Source of the DNA: Thraustochytrium sp. TN22
Taxonomy: Eukaryota; Sar; Bigyra; Thraustochytrida; Thraustochytriidae
Length of the DNA: 20,416 bases
Direction: 5' to 3'
NCBI GenBank assembly: GCA_013306675.1
Contig: JABLUY010000393.1
Location: 1-20,416, forward strand
Position 1 is the first letter of the stretch. Every line of letters begins with the position of its first letter. Shown one piece after another: positions 7,902 to 15,222 of the stretch. Position numbers and translations under genes: made by a program. The notes under the pieces are model-generated. The model was not told the DNA's origin, ran no database searches, and saw only the letters and a list, made by a program, of their open reading frames with translations.

Positions 7902-8576
7902 TTAGGCAGCAGCGTTGTCCTCGTCCCCATCATCGAGCAGATCCATGACCTCGGTGAGGAAGCTCTGCGAGCCAGAGAGCTTGTGCTCGTAGGCCATCTG
8001 CGTAATCTTCTCAAAGGCGGATACCACGTTGGTGCCGTCGGCGGCGGAAACGAACATGAAGTCGAGACCGTTCTTCTTGGGGAACGAAAAGGCCTTTTGC
8101 GTGACCCGCATGTCGACGTCGATCTTGTTGGCGACCACCAGGCATGGCACATTCTCGGCGTACTGGCGCAGCTCGGCAAGCCACTGCGGCAGGTGCTGAT
8201 AGGTGGCCTTGCGCGTGACGTCAAAGACCAAGATGCAGCCGTGCGCGCGGTAGTAAAAGGAGCTGTGGATCTTCTGGAAGCGCTCCTGGCCAGCCGTGTC
8301 CCAGAAGTCGATGGCCACCTTCTTGTCGGCGCCGGTGCGCGGGTCCGCCGCGCGGCCCATGTGCTTGAAGAGAGTCAGCGCGTATGTGGAGTCCTGGTGC
8401 GGGCAGTACTCGTCCATCAAGTACCGCTCGATGAGCTTGCTCTTTCCCGTAGCCGAGTCGCCCAACAGAATGATCTTCAGGTTCGTCTTGCCGCCGTCCT
8501 CCTCCGCGCTCGCGCCGCCCGCCTCTCTCCTGCGCTCGTCCTTGCTCTCCTCCATGTGCTTGCTCTCGGGCTCCAT
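7902..8576 (-). CDS. RABL2: Rab-like small GTPase RABL2
   Basis: The 224-aa protein is a Ras-superfamily GTPase of the RABL2 family, which binds the IFT-B complex and controls ciliary entry and exit of cargo. All G motifs are present: P-loop GDSATGKS (39-46), WDTAGQ (92-97, with the catalytic-type Gln), NKID (150-153) and SAAD (177-180). Family-specific runs include LMDEYCPHQDSTYALTL (53-69) and FVSAADGTNVV (175-185). The C-terminus ends DEDNAAA with no prenylation Cys, as is usual for RABL2 and unlike true Rabs. A loop between switch I and switch II is about six residues longer than in animal RABL2. The start at 8576 (MEPESKHMEESKD) gives a 30-residue acidic N-terminal extension; Met8 is an alternative. 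The open frame continues upstream to 9056 but that part is low-complexity. The gene is divergent from the PX-kinase gene across 2.28 kb. Confidence 0.92.
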   Translation of the reverse strand: MEPESKHMEESKDERRREAGGASAEEDGGKTNLKIILLGDSATGKSKLIERYLMDEYCPHQDSTYALTLFKHMGRAADPRTGADKKVAIDFWDTAGQERFQKIHSSFYYRAHGCILVFDVTRKATYQHLPQWLAELRQYAENVPCLVVANKIDVDMRVTQKAFSFPKKNGLDFMFVSAADGTNVVSAFEKITQMAYEHKLSGSQSFLTEVMDLLDDGDEDNAAA

Positions 8577-9367
8577 GCTGCTGCGCTGTGCTGCGCTGCG
8601 CCCGGCGGCCACCTCGAGCGCGCGCGCAGCGGCGTCCGGGGCAATACAATCGATCTGCGTACGAGGCTCCTCGCGCCGCCCGCCTTGACCGCCTGCCGTT
8701 CGAGCTTCGGCACTGCAAGACAAAAAAAAGACAAGCAAACTGCGTATCCGTTGGCCCGCACCGTCGCCAGTGCCAGGCGGCGGGGCCGGCAGGGTGACCC
8801 GTCCCCGCGGACCCCGCGTGTGCCGCGGCTCTGGTCCCAACTTCGGGTCACGCACCCTACGCAAAAGACTTGCTCTGCGCCCCCTGACCAGCCTCGCGGC
8901 GCCTGCTCGCGCGCGGAGGCGCGCGTGCTCGCGGGGGGCGGCGTGGGCGCATCTTCGCGCGCAGACGTCTTTCGGGGTGCGCGCGCGTGCGGCCCACAGG
9001 GCCAGGCAGCCAGCAATCACGCAACAAGCAAGTAGCTTGGACCGACTGCGAAGCAATCATCAGCGCCGCGCCGCGCCGCGCCGCGAGCGATCAGCATTTG
9101 ATGCGTCTCGGGCGTCCCTATCTGCGGCTGCGCGGCGCGGCAGCCGCGTGCAGAGCAGTGAGCACTGCCCAAGCCCGGCAAGCCTTATTAGCCGCGCGGC
9201 CGGGGCGACTGAACGAACTGAAAAGAAAGCAGCCCGAGCCAGCTGAGCTGAGCCAGCTGAGCCAGCAGGCTGCAGCCGCCACCATGACCGCTGACCGAGA
9301 TTCGCTCGCCGGGCAGCCAAGCTAGCTAGCTAGAGCCCCGGCCTGCCCTGCCGCCGGCGATGATCAC

Positions 9368-9395
9368 AAGCCGTCCGAGTCAAGCCGTCCGAGTC
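9368..9395 (+). repeat. Tandem 14-bp duplication
   Basis: AAGCCGTCCGAGTC occurs twice in direct tandem, followed by a related GAGCCCGAGGCTCGAGTC stretch. It lies in the RABL2/kinase intergenic region. Confidence 0.85.
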
Positions 9396-10235
9396 GAGCC
9401 CGAGGCTCGAGTCGCTCGACGCGCGTCCGCGGCCAGGCCTTGCACACACGCATCGGCCACCATCACCATGGCCACTGCACGGCCCGGCTGCACACGCGCG
9501 CCGGTTGAGTTGCTACTGCACTGCAGTGCTTCGCTGTGCTCGCCTGGCAGCGCCTGGCCGGCCTGCCACTGCCAGTGCTGGCTGTGGTGCCGCGCAGTGG
9601 CAGTCGAAAGCGGAACAAGCGCAGGCACGGCGGCGCGCGAGCAGCGCGCCGCACGTCAAGACACCGCAGCCAGACGAAGAACCTAGCCAGCTCGCCGCTG
9701 CGTCGCGGCGCTCGGGCGGGCGGGCGGGCCGGCGAGCGGGCGGGCGAGCAGCGGCGCGGCGCGGCAGGCGCGGGTCGCGGCGCTGGCGGCGCTGCCAGTG
9801 CTCCGAGTAGCGGCGGCGAGGCATTGAAACCACCGCACCGCAGGCCCTCGGCGGCGGCTCGCCGCTCCCACTCGGCGCGCGCTGCCGGCGCAGCCAGCTT
9901 GCCTGCGTGGCGTCGCGCGGCGAGCGCGCGAGGCATCGCAGCGTATAGGCGCCTCGCTCCGCGCCCGCCGCTAGCGCCTGGCCCGCGCCGCAGGTGCGCC
10001 TCGCGGCGGCGGCGTGACGCGAGGCGGCCGCTAAGCTCCCGACGTCCATCCCTCCTGCCCATCCCTCCCTCCCCGCCTCCCCCGCCCTCCTCGCCTCGCC
10101 CCTCCCTCCCTCCGGCGCCGTCGCGGCCAGGCCAGGCGAGCGGGCGTCCCGGGCGGTCTCTCACGGCGGCGGGGCGAAGGACCCGCGCGGCGGCGCGAGC
10201 CGAGCGGCGCGAGGAGCGCGCGCGAGGCGGGCCAG

Positions 10236-10258
10236 GGCAGGCAGGCAGGCAGGCAGGC
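10236..10258 (+). repeat. (GGCA)n simple repeat
   Basis: Five and a half tandem GGCA units in the presumed kinase 5' region. Confidence 0.85.
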
Positions 10259-10395
10259 GGGCGGAAGCCCGGCGACGGACGGGCACGGCGCGGGAAAGAA
10301 CGGCCGCGCGAACGCGAGAACAGCGCGTCGCAGCCGCCGCGGCGCTCGAGGTCAGCGGCGCCGACGTCGCCGCTCGCTTCTGGTTGCGGCGGGCG

Positions 10396-10440
10396 AAGCG
10401 AGCGAGCAAGCGAGGGCGAGCGAGCGAGCGAGCGAGCGAG
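10396..10440 (+). repeat. (GCGA)n imperfect simple repeat
   Basis: A run of GCGA tetramers with two interruptions (GCAA, GGGC), upstream of the PX-kinase start. Confidence 0.85.
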
Positions 10441-10855
10441 GTCGGAGCCCGCGACTCGGCGAGCGAGCGAGGCAAGGGCGCCCCGGAGGCAGGGTCGGCA
10501 CTGGAGGCGCTACGCCTCGGGCCTCGGCGTGCCCAGGCGCGTGCCGTGGCCGTCTGCGCCTCGCGGCGGGGCGGAGCAGAGCGTAGCGCTGCGAGGCGCG
10601 CGGCGCGGCAGAGCGCAGAGCGCAGCGCAGCAGAGCGCAGAGCGCGGCGCAGCAGGGCTGCGCCCTCGCGGACTCGCGGGCCACGGCTAACGGCGGCGTG
10701 GTGGCCCAGCGCAGGAGACTCCCGACGTGGGCCTCCAACGGTGAGCGCCGGCGCGTGGTCCAGCAGGGCTCCAAGGAGAGCGAGAAGCAAATCGCGGTCG
10801 GTGGGTCGGTGGGTCGGTCGGTGGCTGGGCTGCCCGGACGGGCAAGATCTCGCGC

Positions 10856-12682
10856 ATGGGCGGGCCGGAGGAAGGCGCTGCGCTGCCGTGGCGGCGCGAG
10901 CCTAGCCTGAGCAAGGCGTCCGCGTCGTCGGCGTCCATGGAGGCGCCCACGACGCTGGCGCCGTACGAGGCGCGGCTGGAGCGGCGACATGTGGCTCGGG
11001 AGCTGCGCACGAATGAGTCCTACACGGTGTACGAGGCCGTGGTGACGATGCTGCCGACGAACCAGGAGGAGACCTCGGCCGGCGCGAACTGCGAGAATGA
11101 GGCGAATTTGGAGGTGAACGTGGACGCGGACGAGGCCAAGTCGACGGAGAGTGCGTGCAGCGGCAACGAGAGCGCGGGCGCGCGGCGGCCCGTCACGTGG
11201 CACATCTTCAGGCGGTATAGGGAGTTCCGCGCCCTGCAGCAGGCGCTGAGCGCCGAGGCGGTCGACCCGGAGGTGCTGCCCGCGTTCCCAGCGCGCCGGT
11301 TCCTCGGGAGCTCGATGGACCCCGCCTTTCTCGACGCGCGGCAGCGCACGCTGGACCTGTGGCTGCGCGAGGTGGTGCGGTGCAGGTGCCAGGGCCAGCT
11401 GCAAGCTGCGGACGCGGACCGCGTGGACGCCTTCGTGCGGCCGGTGCGCGAGGCGCAGCACGAGGTGGAGGATCTGCGCGGCCTGCTGCGCGCCATGGAC
11501 GGGCCGTGCGGGCTGCAGCCCGAGGGCTCGCAGCTGCAGGCGCTGGCGCTGGCGGGGTCGAGCGACACGCTGGCCAGCGCCGAGACGAGCGAGGCGGAGA
11601 GCGAGGCCAAGAGTGTGCGCGGCGCGGCCGGGTCGGTAGACAGCGTGCCGCGCGTGTCGGCGCGCGATTTTGAGGCGCTGCGCGTCATTGGCAAGGGGTC
11701 CTTTGGCAAGGTGGTGGTGGCGCGTCGCAAGAACACGGAGGATGTGTACGCGGTGAAGATCCTGAACAAGGCGAACATTTGCAAGCGCAAGCAGATCGAG
11801 CACACCAAGACGGAGCGGCGCGTCATGGCACAGCTGCACCACCCGTTCATTGTGGAGCTCTTTTACGCGTTCCAGTCGTCGAGCCGGCTGTATCTGGTGC
11901 TCGAGTTCGTGCAGGGCGGCGAGCTCTTCCACCACCTGGGCAAGTACAAGTGTTTCCCGGAGGAGTGGGCGCGCCTGTGGACGGCCGAGGTGGTGCTGGC
12001 GCTCGAGTACCTGCACGCGCGCAACATCATGTTCCGCGACCTCAAGCCGGAGAACATTCTCTTCGACCGCGACGGCCACGTCAAGCTGATCGACTTCGGC
12101 CTGTGCAAGGAGGGCATCACGGACGGCGCCACGGGCGCCATGTCGTTCTGCGGTACGCCCGAGTACCTGGCGCCCGAGGTGCTGAACCGCGTGGGCCACG
12201 GCAAGGCGGTCGACTTTTGGGGCCTGGGCATGGTGCTGCACGAGATGCTCACGGGCCTGCCGCCGTGGTACTCGCGCAACAAGCGCAAGCTCTTCGAGCG
12301 CATCCGCTGCGCGCCGCTGCTCTTCCCGGACATTGTGTCTCCGCGCGCGCGCAGTCTGATCTCGGGCCTTTTGGAGCGCGACCCGCGCGCGCGCCTGGGC
12401 AACCGCGAGCGCGGCTTCACCGAAGTGCGCGCGCACGATTTTTTCGCTGGCGTGGACTGGGATCGCGTGCTGCGCCGCGAGGTGGCCTCTGGCTTCAAGC
12501 CCAAGATCTCTTCGGGGACGCCCGAGGGCCACCCGGACACGTCGAACTTTGACGCTGCCTTCACGGCGCTCCCGTTGCGCGACGTGGGCACGCGCGACAG
12601 CGATGAGGAGTCGGAGCTGGAGGCGCCCGGCGGCGCGGAGCCGCCCAGCGACAACTGGATTCTGATTGATACGGGGGCGTGA
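10856..12682 (+). CDS. PX-domain AGC protein kinase, SGK3/CISK-like architecture (608 aa)
   Basis: Residues about 35-205 form a PX (phosphoinositide-binding) domain: YEARLERRHV, then WHIFRRYREF (Arg-Arg-Tyr box near 119), LPAFPARRFLGS and a QRTLDLWLREVV helix. A ~40-residue acidic insert sits between the early strands and the RRYREF box. A linker (205-270) leads to the kinase domain (about 271-530): GKGSFGKV, VYAVKIL (Lys about 302), FRDLKPEN (about 393), LIDFGLCKEG (about 412) and FCGTPEYLAPEV (about 431). The FGLCKE and FCGTPEYLAPEV boxes place it in the AGC group near SGK/AKT/S6K. The predicted PDK1 site is Ser (AMSFCGT) rather than the usual Thr. The AGC tail has NFDAAFT but ends in NWILIDTGA without a typical F-x-x-F-S/T-Y hydrophobic motif. 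Animal PX kinases of this layout act on endosomes downstream of PI3-kinase. The ATG at 10937 is an alternative start. Confidence 0.9.
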   Translation: MGGPEEGAALPWRREPSLSKASASSASMEAPTTLAPYEARLERRHVARELRTNESYTVYEAVVTMLPTNQEETSAGANCENEANLEVNVDADEAKSTESACSGNESAGARRPVTWHIFRRYREFRALQQALSAEAVDPEVLPAFPARRFLGSSMDPAFLDARQRTLDLWLREVVRCRCQGQLQAADADRVDAFVRPVREAQHEVEDLRGLLRAMDGPCGLQPEGSQLQALALAGSSDTLASAETSEAESEAKSVRGAAGSVDSVPRVSARDFEALRVIGKGSFGKVVVARRKNTEDVYAVKILNKANICKRKQIEHTKTERRVMAQLHHPFIVELFYAFQSSSRLYLVLEFVQGGELFHHLGKYKCFPEEWARLWTAEVVLALEYLHARNIMFRDLKPENILFDRDGHVKLIDFGLCKEGITDGATGAMSFCGTPEYLAPEVLNRVGHGKAVDFWGLGMVLHEMLTGLPPWYSRNKRKLFERIRCAPLLFPDIVSPRARSLISGLLERDPRARLGNRERGFTEVRAHDFFAGVDWDRVLRREVASGFKPKISSGTPEGHPDTSNFDAAFTALPLRDVGTRDSDEESELEAPGGAEPPSDNWILIDTGA

Positions 12683-12710
12683 GGCCCTCGTGCGAGCCGT
12701 GGGCGGAGTG

Positions 12711-12746
12711 GGCGTTTTCGCGCGGTGCGGCGTTTTCGCGCGGTGC
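12711..12746 (+). repeat. 18-bp perfect tandem duplication
   Basis: GGCGTTTTCGCGCGGTGC occurs twice head to tail, 28 bp after the kinase stop codon. A GTTGC pentamer run follows. Confidence 0.9.
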
Positions 12747-12750
12747 GGCG

Positions 12751-12776
12751 CGTTGCGTTGCGTTGCGTTGCGTTGC
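12751..12776 (+). repeat. (GTTGC)n simple repeat
   Basis: Five tandem GTTGC pentamers directly after the 18-bp duplication, in the kinase 3' region. Confidence 0.85.
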
Positions 12777-13101
12777 GGAGCCAGCTAGCTTGCTAGCGAG
12801 CTAGCTCAGTGCGATGCAAGAATGACCATCATGAACGTTGACCATCATTGTGTAACCTAGATCATAACCACCCAGTACACCTTCAAGTTTTGGAAATGAA
12901 CGTTGTCTTTGGCAGGGCAGGGCACTGCAGGCCTGACCAGGCTCGCGATGTACTTACTCACCGTCAGCACTTGGATCCTGCTCGGTCAGCGCGTCGCAGA
13001 GCGTCAGCCAGGTCAAACGAGCCTGGCTGACGTGTGAGAGGAACTTGGAACAGAAATAAGGGAAGAAAAAGGGCACATACATGAGTGTTTTCGTTTCTGA
13101 A

Positions 13102-14865
13102 TCACGTGGGCTTGGCAAAGACGGCCAGGGACGGCGCGAGGTCGGCGTCGCACAACATGAGATCCTCGTCACAGGCGACACCAGCGGGTGGCTTGCATGG
13201 CCAGACGTCGGTGTCGGGGCACTCTGTCTTGACAAAGGCCTCTCTTGCAAAGACGGTGGGCGCGACGAGAGGCGCCCAGCAGGCAGGGAAGCGCTGCTTA
13301 TGGGAGGCACGGCGCAGAGTACTGACAGCGCCGATGTGGTCGAAGAGGTTGTAGCGAAAGGCAGCGTGACTGCGGTCGCGGCGGTGCGCCGCGGCCTCGG
13401 GCGTCTCGCCAAGATACCACTCCGAGGTGAGGTGGTCCGGCTCACGGCGCGCTTGGTGCTTGCGCAGGTACGCAGCGAGCGGCCTGATGTCGGCGCCCTG
13501 AATGAGCACACCATTGAGGCCGTAGCTGGCGCGAAGCGCCAGCCAGTCTCCGCCGAGCGTGGCGGCGACGCGCGAGACAGCATAGCGCAGCGCGTCGAGC
13601 GCGCGCGCGCAGGCGACAAAGTCGTCCTCCATGAAGAGGTAGTGCAGCGGATGGTGCTGCTGGTCGACATAGTCGAGGAGCTGCGCGACGTCGCGCGTCT
13701 GCTGCTGCACCTTGGAAGAGGGAGGTTTGGCCGGCTTGGAGCCGCTCTTGATGACCGTGCGGCGCGAGTCCTTTTGTGTCTCGAGCGCGTCCGAGGGCGT
13801 CTCCGTGACGCGGTCCACGTTGTCGACGAAGTCGAAGTAGCCCGCCCACGGGCTGTCCGGGTCGCCGAACTTGGCGCGCGCGCGCGTAAAGGCCGGGTGT
13901 GCGCCTGGCTGGTTGTTCATGACGACCACCTTGACAAGCTCAAACAGCGGGTCCGTGCGCAGGCGCGGCAGCTCGGCAGCCAGGGCGGCCAGCGTCCTGC
14001 CGAGGTAGTCGAGGTCGTCCTTGCGCGCCACAGTCGGGATGCCAATGACGAGCCAAGGGGGCTGGTCCGCTGGCTCCGCGGCGGTCGCGGCGGCAGCGCC
14101 GGGGAGGCCTGCCCCAAGGGTGCCTACTGCTGCTGACTTTGCTGCTGCCGTTGCTGCGACCTTGAGGCCGGGGTGGTTCTCGCTGGCGCCCTTGGTTGTC
14201 GGGATGCCCAGCGCAGCGCCATCCAAGTCGCTGGCAGTCTCGTCGTTGGCGGCAGCATCTGGCGCGTCCTCGACAGAGGAGAACTGCGCAGCGGCGTCCG
14301 GCCCGCGTATCCGCTCGAGCTCGGCGAGCAGGCTGCGCTTCTGCTTTCGGCACTGGTCGACGCGCTGCGTCATGCTATCCAGGCGCTTGCCTAGCGAGAG
14401 CTGAGTCTTGACGAAGCGCTGCTGCGTGTTCTCTACGTTGCGCAGGCAGGACTCGTACTCGGTTTCGTTGCAGCTGAGGGTGAGCGTCTTGACGACGAGC
14501 TGCGAGCGCTCGTAGTCCTGCTGCACAGTCTGCAGCTCGATGCGCAGGTCATCGCAGAGCAGCTCATGCGCAAATAGGCTCGACACGATGTAGAGCGTCT
14601 CAAAGCAGACGATGACGACGAGCACGCGCACGAGCAGCCTGGTGGTCCACGAGCCGCGCGCCCACCACGGGCCGGTGAGCAGTGAGCCCTTGCCCGGCGG
14701 CGCCAAGGCCTGCGCGACTGGTGGCAGCAAGCGCGTGTCGCCCGCCGACCCGCCCAGGCCTAGGAAGGGCGCGTCTAGGCCGCTCGCCTCGTATCCGCGC
14801 GCCACGCGGCCCTGCCGGAAGTCGCTCGGGTAGTATCGTCTGCTCATGGTGGCTTTGGTGGCCAT
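13102..14865 (-). CDS. Type II membrane glycosyltransferase, GT54 / GnT-IV (MGAT4)-like (587 aa)
   Basis: MGAT4 enzymes add a beta-1,4-linked GlcNAc branch to the alpha-1,3-mannose arm of N-glycans in the Golgi. The topology fits: a ~75-residue cytosolic part, a signal anchor near 76-98 (LLVRVLVVIVCFETLYIVSS), then a coiled-coil stem (about 100-200) and an Ala-rich linker. The catalytic part starts at WLVIGIPTVARKDDLDYLGR, matching the GIPTV opening of GT54. It continues with an acidic metal/nucleotide-binding box LFMEDDFVACA (about 411), DWLALRASYGLNGVLI, a SEWYLGE segment and YNLFDHIGAVSTL, equivalent to the 'LFQHVGTHSSL' region of MGAT4. It lacks the long C-terminal lectin-like domain of animal MGAT4. 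The frame is open to an ATG at 14982, but that ATG lies inside the inserted 45-bp transposon repeat. The ATG at 14865 (context GGCGGCATGG) is the natural start; 14847 is an alternative. The acceptor specificity is inference. Confidence 0.8.
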   Translation of the reverse strand: MATKATMSRRYYPSDFRQGRVARGYEASGLDAPFLGLGGSAGDTRLLPPVAQALAPPGKGSLLTGPWWARGSWTTRLLVRVLVVIVCFETLYIVSSLFAHELLCDDLRIELQTVQQDYERSQLVVKTLTLSCNETEYESCLRNVENTQQRFVKTQLSLGKRLDSMTQRVDQCRKQKRSLLAELERIRGPDAAAQFSSVEDAPDAAANDETASDLDGAALGIPTTKGASENHPGLKVAATAAAKSAAVGTLGAGLPGAAAATAAEPADQPPWLVIGIPTVARKDDLDYLGRTLAALAAELPRLRTDPLFELVKVVVMNNQPGAHPAFTRARAKFGDPDSPWAGYFDFVDNVDRVTETPSDALETQKDSRRTVIKSGSKPAKPPSSKVQQQTRDVAQLLDYVDQQHHPLHYLFMEDDFVACARALDALRYAVSRVAATLGGDWLALRASYGLNGVLIQGADIRPLAAYLRKHQARREPDHLTSEWYLGETPEAAAHRRDRSHAAFRYNLFDHIGAVSTLRRASHKQRFPACWAPLVAPTVFAREAFVKTECPDTDVWPCKPPAGVACDEDLMLCDADLAPSLAVFAKPT

Positions 14866-14967
14866 GCCGCCGGCCGGCCGGCCGACCGCGAAGACCTCGC
14901 GGCTGAGAGCAATGAGCGCGGAGCGCGGGCTAGTCCCGCGGCTGCCGGCTCGCAGCGAGTAGCTTAG

Positions 14968-15057
14968 ATATCCCAATCCCATCGCCCTAGACGGAGTTTA
15001 ATCAGGATAGCCATATCCCAATCCCATCGCCCTAGACGGAGTTTAATCAGGATAGCC
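14968..15057 (+). repeat. Two perfect 45-bp tandem repeats at the left end of the transposon array
   Basis: Units 14968-15012 and 15013-15057 are identical. Each starts ATATCCCAATCCC and ends GGATAGCC. The first 11 bases are the reverse complement of the array's right end (19643-19653), so the repeat carries a terminal-inverted-repeat sequence. Each unit is ATAT plus 41 bp. Confidence 0.92.
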
Positions 15058-15222
15058 ATATTATCCCTAGTAAATCGGCTCTCCTGCTTGCGCTCGACTG
15101 ACCTGTTGCTATCATGATTCTAATCATTTTTGGAACTTTCAACTACTGGGTTTGTATGGAAGCGTAAAGTGTTGGTCACTTCCGACTGGCCTGTGCGGAT
15201 GCTGAGGCCAACTTGGGCTGCA

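Larger units (their letters stand above)
8577..10855. other. 2.3 kb gene-free, very GC-rich divergent intergenic region
   Basis: This lies between the starts of RABL2 (minus) and the PX-kinase gene (plus), so it should hold both promoters and 5' UTRs. It is dense in simple repeats: CGCCG pentamers (9064-9085), a CTAG run (9321-9333), two tandem copies of AAGCCGTCCGAGTC (9368-9395), GGCA tetramers (10236-10258), GCGA tetramers (about 10396-10440), GCAGAGC-type repeats (about 10605-10655) and GGTCGGTG repeats (about 10795-10826). Long frames on both strands are Arg/Ala/Pro/Ser-rich in all phases, the expected by-product of about 75% GC. They share no motif with known proteins. I could not support any gene. 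Confidence 0.6.
12683..13101. other. Convergent intergenic region with tandem repeats
   Basis: This lies between the stops of the PX kinase (plus) and the glycosyltransferase (minus). It contains an 18-bp tandem duplication (12711-12746), a GTTGC pentamer run (about 12751-12776), an AGCT/CTAG-rich palindromic patch (12783-12806) and two GACCATCAT copies near 12821 and 12840. From about 12800 it is notably less GC-rich than its surroundings, as expected for 3' UTRs. No gene seen. Confidence 0.6.

Noticed and set aside
8577-9056. 160-codon N-terminal extension of RABL2
   Set aside because: In-frame but low-complexity Arg/Ala-rich sequence; RABL2 proteins are about 220-230 aa and the frame from 8576 gives 224.
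9536-10690. 384-codon plus-strand frame in the RABL2/kinase intergenic region
   Set aside because: Almost entirely Arg/Ala/Gly/Ser/Pro and built from simple repeats (GCGA, GGCA); all six frames look alike here, which indicates composition rather than coding.
10352-12532. Long 726-codon open frame on the minus strand antisense to the PX kinase
   Set aside because: It mirrors the GC-rich codon structure of the kinase gene; the translation is His/Arg/Leu-rich low-complexity with no motif, while the plus strand encodes complete PX and kinase domains.
14866-14982. N-terminal extension of the glycosyltransferase to the ATG at 14982
   Set aside because: That ATG lies inside the inserted 45-bp transposon repeat, so it cannot be the ancestral start; 14865 has a strong start context.
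14968-15057. Repeats considered as a telomeric or CRISPR array
   Set aside because: There are only two units, with no spacers; the sequence is not a telomere repeat, and the ends pair with the transposon's right terminus.
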